64,000 nucleotides of DNA from an uncultured Clostridia bacterium (lineage in GTDB: Bacteria > Bacillota > Clostridia > Christensenellales > Aristaeellaceae): positions 1 through 64,000 of the forward strand of contig CAMJUL010000005.1 of NCBI GenBank assembly GCA_946408995.1, in the 5' to 3' direction. Below are positions 58,668 through 64,000 of the stretch, piece after piece. A program made the position numbers and the translations under genes. The first letter of the stretch is position 1. Each line of letters begins with the position of its first letter. The notes beneath the pieces were generated by a model that searched no databases, was not told where the DNA came from, and saw only the letters and a program-made list of their open reading frames with translations.

Positions 58668-59594
58668 ATGACAGCAGCACCGCATACCGGTACCCGGATC
58701 CGCGAGACAAAGCAGGACCGGATCTTCAATTTTTGCAATACGGTTTTCTGGGTCATCGTACTTCTCATTGTGCTTTATCCCCTTTGGCTGATCATTGTAG
58801 CCTCGGTATCCGATCCGGACGCCGTTCTGGCAGGTAAGGTTTTTTTGTGGCCGGTCAATTTCTCCACCATGGGGTATGACGCTGTATTCCAGTACAGCGA
58901 ACTGTGGGGCAGTTATCTGAATTCCATCTTCTATACCCTGGTGGGCGGCGGACTGAGCGTCTTTGTGACAATGATGGCAGCCTATGCCCTCAGCCACCGC
59001 TTTTCCGGCAAAAAGTTTGTAAACCTTGCCATTACCTTTACGATGTTTTTTTCCGGCGGCCTGATCCCCATCTTTCTGAACGTCCGGGATCTTGGCCTGT
59101 ACAATACCCGCACAGTGATGATCCTGATCAACCTGGTATCCGTTTGGAACCTGATGGTGGCCCGCACTTATATCCAGTCTTCCATCCCCTATGAAATGTA
59201 TGAGGCAGCCACCATTGACGGCGCAGACCATTTTACCTATTTCTTCCGCTGCGTTCTCCCCTTGTCCGGCACCATTCTTGCGGTCCTTGCCGTTTATTAC
59301 GGGGTCGCCAGGTGGAATGACTATTTTACAGGGCTGGTCTTTTTGCGGGACCGCACCAAATTCCCTCTCCAGACCGTTTTGAGGGAAATCCTGGCTTCGC
59401 TCTCCGTCGGCAATTCGGATACGTTTTTTGAAGCCTACGCCGACAACCTTGGCGGACTGCAGGAAGCCCTGCGGAAAGCTGAAGTCGCCAAATACTGCTG
59501 TATTGTCGTTTCAACGGTCCCCTGTGTCGTCCTGTACATCTTTATGCAGAAATTCTTTGTCAAAGGGGTCATGATCGGATCCCTGAAAGGCTGA
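58668..59594 (+). CDS. Carbohydrate ABC transporter permease (LplC-like)
   Basis: YEAATIDGADHFTYFFRCVLPLSGTILAVLAVYYGVARWNDYF. Confidence 0.93.
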   Translation: MTAAPHTGTRIRETKQDRIFNFCNTVFWVIVLLIVLYPLWLIIVASVSDPDAVLAGKVFLWPVNFSTMGYDAVFQYSELWGSYLNSIFYTLVGGGLSVFVTMMAAYALSHRFSGKKFVNLAITFTMFFSGGLIPIFLNVRDLGLYNTRTVMILINLVSVWNLMVARTYIQSSIPYEMYEAATIDGADHFTYFFRCVLPLSGTILAVLAVYYGVARWNDYFTGLVFLRDRTKFPLQTVLREILASLSVGNSDTFFEAYADNLGGLQEALRKAEVAKYCCIVVSTVPCVVLYIFMQKFFVKGVMIGSLKG

Positions 59595-59658
59595 GCCGCG
59601 CGGAATTCTCGTCCGCCGCGGGGCGGGCGCGGATCATAAAAAGAAAGGAGTTGTCCCC

Positions 59659-61164
59659 ATGAAAAGAATCGCAGCATTGTTTCTGGCACTGATGATGCTT
59701 TCCTGCGGCCTGGCCGTGGCCGAAGAGAAAGTCAACCTGACCGCTTTCCAGTATGAGCTGGACAACCAGAGCACCGATTTCAACCAGATCTGGTACTTCA
59801 AGATGATCGAGGAACTGACCAATGTGCACGTGGACTTCCGTATGGTGAAGGATTCCGATTTCGACATGCAGGTGAACCTGATGTTCGCTACGCCCAATGA
59901 AATGGAAGACATGATCCTTCGCCGCAGCGTGGATGTGGAAGAATACGGTGTCTCCCAGGGCCTGCTTCTGCCGCTGGATCAGTATCTGACGGAAGACCTG
60001 ATGCCCAACTATGTCAGCCGTCTGAACATGAACGAGGCCAATGCTTCCATTCCCGCCTCCGACGGCCAGAGCTACTTCATCGGCTATCTGCTGGCGCAGA
60101 GCGTAAATCATGAACCCACCTGGTATATCAATGTCGATCTCCTCGCCAAGCTGGGTCTTGAAGTTCCCACCACCATTGAAGAATACACCAATGTGCTGCG
60201 GGCCTTCAAGGCGGACGGCATCAAGTACCCGCTTGCCACCGCCTTTACCGATTATGGCCCGGAAACCCTCTGGTACCAGTTTGCTTCCTTCGGTGTGCCG
60301 ATCAACGTGCAGACGTTCCTCTTCATCGACAAAGACGAAAAGGTTGAGTTCGCCGGTTTTGCAGACGGTTTCCGCGCCGGGCTCGAATGGCTGCACAGTC
60401 TGTATGAGGAAGGCCTGCTGGATCCCGAATCCCTGACGCAGGATTCCAACCTCTGGGCCAATAAGGTCAACGCGGGCGAGGTTGCCTCCTTCAATTACCT
60501 GCGCCTGATCAACACCGCCCTGACCCCCGACACCTATGCCCACTTCAAATCCATGCTTCCTCCTGCCGCCGAAGGCTACAAGGTCGCGGTCCCCAGCGTT
60601 CTGGAAGTTCCGGAAGCCGGTGCCTACCTGACCAGCACCAACCCGAATCCCGAAGCCTCTCTTCGCTGGATCGATGCGCAGCTGGAAACCGAGAACATGT
60701 ACGTAGCCCAGAACGGACAGATGGGTGAACATCTGAAAGTCAACGATGAAGGAAAATACGAAGTCATCTACGTGCCTGAGAACAATGGCCTGTATCAGAT
60801 CGTTCCTGTTTCCATGGGCCAGTTCTTCGCCCCCGGCGATTTTCAGAGCGCGCATTATCAGATGGCTCCGCATCGCGTGGAACGCTATGAGGACAGCAAG
60901 ACCTACGCTGCCGCCGACGTACTGGAGTACAAGTCTTTCCACTACCTGTCCAAGCTCAGCAAGATGAACAATGAGGATTCCGTGGAAGCCGCCAACATTT
61001 ACACCGAACTGAAGAAATTCATGGGTGAATCTGTGGTTGACTTTGTCAAGAGCGGCGTGACGGACGCTTCCTTCAACGAGTTTATGAACAATGCCAAGTC
61101 CCTTGGCGTGGATCGCTACATTGAACTGTATCAGGCCGCGTATGACGCCTATATGGCAAAATAA
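59659..61164 (+). CDS. Extracellular solute-binding protein (LplA-like)
   Basis: Signal peptide; NLTAFQYELDNQSTDFNQIWYFKMIEELTNVHVDF; operon with two permeases. Confidence 0.9.
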   Translation: MKRIAALFLALMMLSCGLAVAEEKVNLTAFQYELDNQSTDFNQIWYFKMIEELTNVHVDFRMVKDSDFDMQVNLMFATPNEMEDMILRRSVDVEEYGVSQGLLLPLDQYLTEDLMPNYVSRLNMNEANASIPASDGQSYFIGYLLAQSVNHEPTWYINVDLLAKLGLEVPTTIEEYTNVLRAFKADGIKYPLATAFTDYGPETLWYQFASFGVPINVQTFLFIDKDEKVEFAGFADGFRAGLEWLHSLYEEGLLDPESLTQDSNLWANKVNAGEVASFNYLRLINTALTPDTYAHFKSMLPPAAEGYKVAVPSVLEVPEAGAYLTSTNPNPEASLRWIDAQLETENMYVAQNGQMGEHLKVNDEGKYEVIYVPENNGLYQIVPVSMGQFFAPGDFQSAHYQMAPHRVERYEDSKTYAAADVLEYKSFHYLSKLSKMNNEDSVEAANIYTELKKFMGESVVDFVKSGVTDASFNEFMNNAKSLGVDRYIELYQAAYDAYMAK

Positions 61165-61178
61165 GTCCGTACAGTCTG

Positions 61179-61206
61179 CCCGGGTCTCTCATGACCCGGG
61201 TTTTTT
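61179..61206 (+). terminator. Terminator between solute-binding protein and esterase genes
   Basis: CCCGGGTC-TCTCAT-GACCCGGG-TTTTTT. Confidence 0.85.
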
Positions 61207-61230
61207 ATGCCCAAAAGGAGATGAAACCAC

Positions 61231-63801
61231 ATGAAATCCGGGATATTTCGGGCCATTTTGGCCTCCTTTACGGCCCTGTGCCTGTTGATCGGCCAGGCGG
61301 GGGCTGTCAATGACAGCCATATCCTGACCTATACCGATCCCTATGACGCCCAGGCTTATCCTCCAAACCAGGCAAGCGCTGCCTTTACGCAGGACAAGAT
61401 CCTTCTTGACGGACTTCGGGACGATGGCTACGGGATCGCCACTTCATCTTCCGTTTCCTTCGCGATCCCTATAAATAAAGAATACCATGCTCCTGCGTCC
61501 GGCGTTTTGACCGCGGTATGGAATGGACCTTTGCTCTATTTGCTGGTGGAAGTCAAGGACACAACAAGAGCGCGCACGCCGACAGAAGAAGGACCGACCG
61601 GTGACAATCCGGCCGCCCCTGGACAGACCGACAGCGTAACTTTTGCCTTTGACCTTTACAACGATAAGGTCAATTTCGGCACAGACACCACCGGCGCCTT
61701 TACGGTGGATGCCAATGGAAAGCTGCATTTTTTCCATAGCGGGATGATTTCTTCTCAAAGCTCCGTCCTTGCCGACCCCGAAGCGCCGGAATATACCGGA
61801 CGTCTTGCGGGGTGGGCAGCAACGGAAACCGATGAAGGGTACAACGTCGAGATCGGTCTGCACCTGGAGGAGCTGGGGGATCTTCAGGAATACCATATGG
61901 GGCTTGAAGTCGTACTAAATGACGCGCATATCCCCAGCGAAGCGGAATCCATTCTTCCGGAACCCTCCGGAGATCCCTTTGCCCCTGCCCCAAAGCTGCC
62001 CTCAACGGTGGACGGGCGCGTGTTCTGGAGCCATCAAATGCAGGAACTGTACGCCGTCATTGACGAATCCAACCCCAACGGATTGGATTGGGGGGTCCTC
62101 ACCCTGACCGGGTGGGACGGAACGGCTCCGTTCGCCTACAGTGACTGGCGTATAACCAATACCCTGCGCTATATCGACTCCCTGGCCTTCGCCAAAGGCG
62201 TCTATACCGAAGCGACCCAGCGCCGGCTGGATGAGGCGGTTGCCAGGGCACAGGAGCTGCTTGACAACAGCGAAAAGGACAAGGCGCAGACAGACACAGC
62301 GGCCGACGAACTGCTTGCCGCTTTGAAAGGACTTCGCTGGGCCGACGAACGGTACCCGGATCCATTTGATCTGCCTGAGGTGTTTACGCTTCCGGATCCA
62401 TATCGGTTTTTTCTGAGTGAACGAAGGGTGGAAACCGTTTCCGATTGGGCAGAACGGCGTTTGGAAATCCTGGATCTGGCGCAGTTTTATGAATACGGTT
62501 ATAAGCCTGACGCTCCGGAAAGTCTGTCTGTCGAAGCCATATCGCATTTTGAACCCGGAGAAGTCCGTTCTGTTCTTTTCTGGGGCTTCTGGCCGATGGA
62601 TGTGCCGGTTACCTGTCCTACGGACATCGTCACGGTCAGAATCACGGACCATGGCGTTTCCGCCACCCTTGATTTTACCGTGTATCTGCCAACGCAGGTG
62701 CAGCTGCTTTCCGCCGGCGTTTCAGGCAAATCCCCTGTGGTCCTCTCCTATGACGGAGATAACGAGACGTACCGGAATGCGGGCTTTGCGGTCGTGGAAG
62801 TTCCATCCGGCAGCGGTGGAGACGGCCGGACAAACGAGTATGCCTGGGGCGTACGCACGGGGGCCTTCTATGAACTGTATCCCTATTCAAGGAACGGAAA
62901 AGAAGCCCTCAAGGAGGTCAGCAGTGAAATGGCTGCTGCCTGGAGCGCCTCCAGGGTCCTTGATGCCCTTGCGATCATCGCGGACAGTTCTTTGCCGTAT
63001 GCCGATGAAATCGCCGCCGGCACGGATGCGGATCGAGCAGCGGTAAGTGGTTTTTCCATCAACGGAAAATATGCCTTTGTGGCGGCGGTCTTTGATGAAA
63101 GGATCGACGTCTGCATCCCCGGTGCGGCAGGCGCAACCGGGCCTTCCCCCTGGCGGTATGTATACACAGGCCATGTCTATGACTGGACAAATACCCTCTT
63201 TGCTCCGGGCGAAGGGGTCCAAGCCCCCGCTCTTCAGGTCTCCTGGGGCACGGAAACCCTGGGAAACAGCGTAAGGCATAACCGTGTCCGGGAAACCGAA
63301 GTGTTCCGCAAATTCCTGACCCCGGGCAATTTCTATCAGCGACTTCCCGGTGCGTGGGGATATGCCGCCCGCCTTCCCTTTGACCAGAATGACCTGGTGT
63401 CGACATTGGCCCCAAGAGCGATCGTACTTGTCAACACCGTCAACGATTACAACGACGGCTGTGAGGCGGATGCGCTTGGTCTGGAAGCAGCCAAGTCTGT
63501 TTACCGGAACCTGGGATATGACGCGGATGAGCTGGTCAAATTCAACTATCGTTCTGTCCAGGACGGCGATCCGCACGGCACGGATACGCTTCAAACCAAG
63601 CGGACCGCGGAATACCTGCGTCATTATTTCTTTGGCACGCAGCTAACGGACGATGTAGCCCATTGGCTGAATACAGATCCCTTCCTGCTGCCAGTCAGCG
63701 AGGGGGCATCGCCATTTGAAACCTATTATGGCGGCTTTAACACCATCACCGGTGGCCATGCCTCGGAAGATGGATGGTATTTTACAAAACTGAAAGATTG
63801 A
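61231..63801 (+). CDS. Secreted CBM9-like + glucuronoyl-esterase-like (CE15) protein
   Basis: Signal peptide; N-terminal CBM9-like ILLDGLRDDGYG...; C-terminal CE15-like DADRAAVSGFSINGKYAFVAAVFDERIDVCIPGAAGATG. Confidence 0.78.
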   Translation: MKSGIFRAILASFTALCLLIGQAGAVNDSHILTYTDPYDAQAYPPNQASAAFTQDKILLDGLRDDGYGIATSSSVSFAIPINKEYHAPASGVLTAVWNGPLLYLLVEVKDTTRARTPTEEGPTGDNPAAPGQTDSVTFAFDLYNDKVNFGTDTTGAFTVDANGKLHFFHSGMISSQSSVLADPEAPEYTGRLAGWAATETDEGYNVEIGLHLEELGDLQEYHMGLEVVLNDAHIPSEAESILPEPSGDPFAPAPKLPSTVDGRVFWSHQMQELYAVIDESNPNGLDWGVLTLTGWDGTAPFAYSDWRITNTLRYIDSLAFAKGVYTEATQRRLDEAVARAQELLDNSEKDKAQTDTAADELLAALKGLRWADERYPDPFDLPEVFTLPDPYRFFLSERRVETVSDWAERRLEILDLAQFYEYGYKPDAPESLSVEAISHFEPGEVRSVLFWGFWPMDVPVTCPTDIVTVRITDHGVSATLDFTVYLPTQVQLLSAGVSGKSPVVLSYDGDNETYRNAGFAVVEVPSGSGGDGRTNEYAWGVRTGAFYELYPYSRNGKEALKEVSSEMAAAWSASRVLDALAIIADSSLPYADEIAAGTDADRAAVSGFSINGKYAFVAAVFDERIDVCIPGAAGATGPSPWRYVYTGHVYDWTNTLFAPGEGVQAPALQVSWGTETLGNSVRHNRVRETEVFRKFLTPGNFYQRLPGAWGYAARLPFDQNDLVSTLAPRAIVLVNTVNDYNDGCEADALGLEAAKSVYRNLGYDADELVKFNYRSVQDGDPHGTDTLQTKRTAEYLRHYFFGTQLTDDVAHWLNTDPFLLPVSEGASPFETYYGGFNTITGGHASEDGWYFTKLKD

Positions 63802-63820
63802 TCCAAAGCAGGTATTTCGT

Positions 63821-63860
63821 AAATACACAGGGACCGGGTGAACCCGGTCCCTGTGTATTT
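63821..63860. terminator. Perfect 18-bp bidirectional terminator
   Basis: AAATACACAGGGACCGGG-TGAA-CCCGGTCCCTGTGTATTT. Confidence 0.85.
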
Positions 63861-63943
63861 AAACAACCTGTGTTTTTCAGCATCGCAAAGCCTGCGGCCT
63901 CTTGGAAAGGCCCCCGGACCGCGCGAATGGAAAACGGAAGCAA

Positions 63944-64000
63944 TTACCGTTTGACCCTGGCGCCGGCGCCACCCATGATGGCTTCCACTTCGCTCTTGCG
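63944..64000 (-). CDS. C-terminus of an unidentified protein, running off the window
   Basis: Minus-strand frame ...RKSEVEAIMGGAGARVKR*; convergent with esterase across a bidirectional terminator. Confidence 0.4.
   Translation of the reverse strand, partial: RKSEVEAIMGGAGARVKR

Noticed and set aside
1-64000. CRISPR arrays, tRNA or rRNA genes, prophage structural genes
   Set aside because: No regularly spaced repeats, tRNA T-arm/acceptor patterns, rRNA signatures or capsid/tail/terminase-like proteins seen by eye; tRNAscan-SE or a CRISPR finder would be decisive.

Overview
The window is a gene-dense stretch of a Firmicutes/Clostridia-like chromosome. Family calls come from reading the supplied translations, with no database search. 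From left to right it contains: the 3' end of a group II intron (bases 1-52); threonine aldolase and an alpha-oxoamine synthase; purC; dxs-tlyA; a yerC-hisZGDCBHAF-hisIE-proC operon behind a strong promoter and a leader terminator; sbcCD and a CoA-transferase; a tyrosine recombinase with a 14-6-14 palindrome upstream; a two-gene unit of a PRTase-like protein and a large adenosine-deaminase/Rossmann (SLOG-like) fusion; an SDR, a NahK-like kinase, dprA and pcrA; an iorAB-paaK-ACT arylpyruvate operon; alr and a GH29 fucosidase; and an FMN-riboswitch-controlled operon encoding a CUT1-type sugar ABC importer, a TIM-barrel isomerase, an unknown membrane protein and the flavoenzyme DusB. The right end carries a DUF6273-like secreted protein, a GT2, a Gld-type ABC operon fused to an AraC-type membrane sensor and a solute-binding lipoprotein, and a divergent LplBC-like ABC importer with a CE15-like esterase. 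The most interesting points are the FMN riboswitch driving a carbohydrate-type ABC importer and dusB, the PRTase/deaminase-SLOG pair next to a recombinase and direct repeats, and the sensor/solute-binding-protein/Gld-ABC operon. I saw no tRNA, rRNA or CRISPR array.
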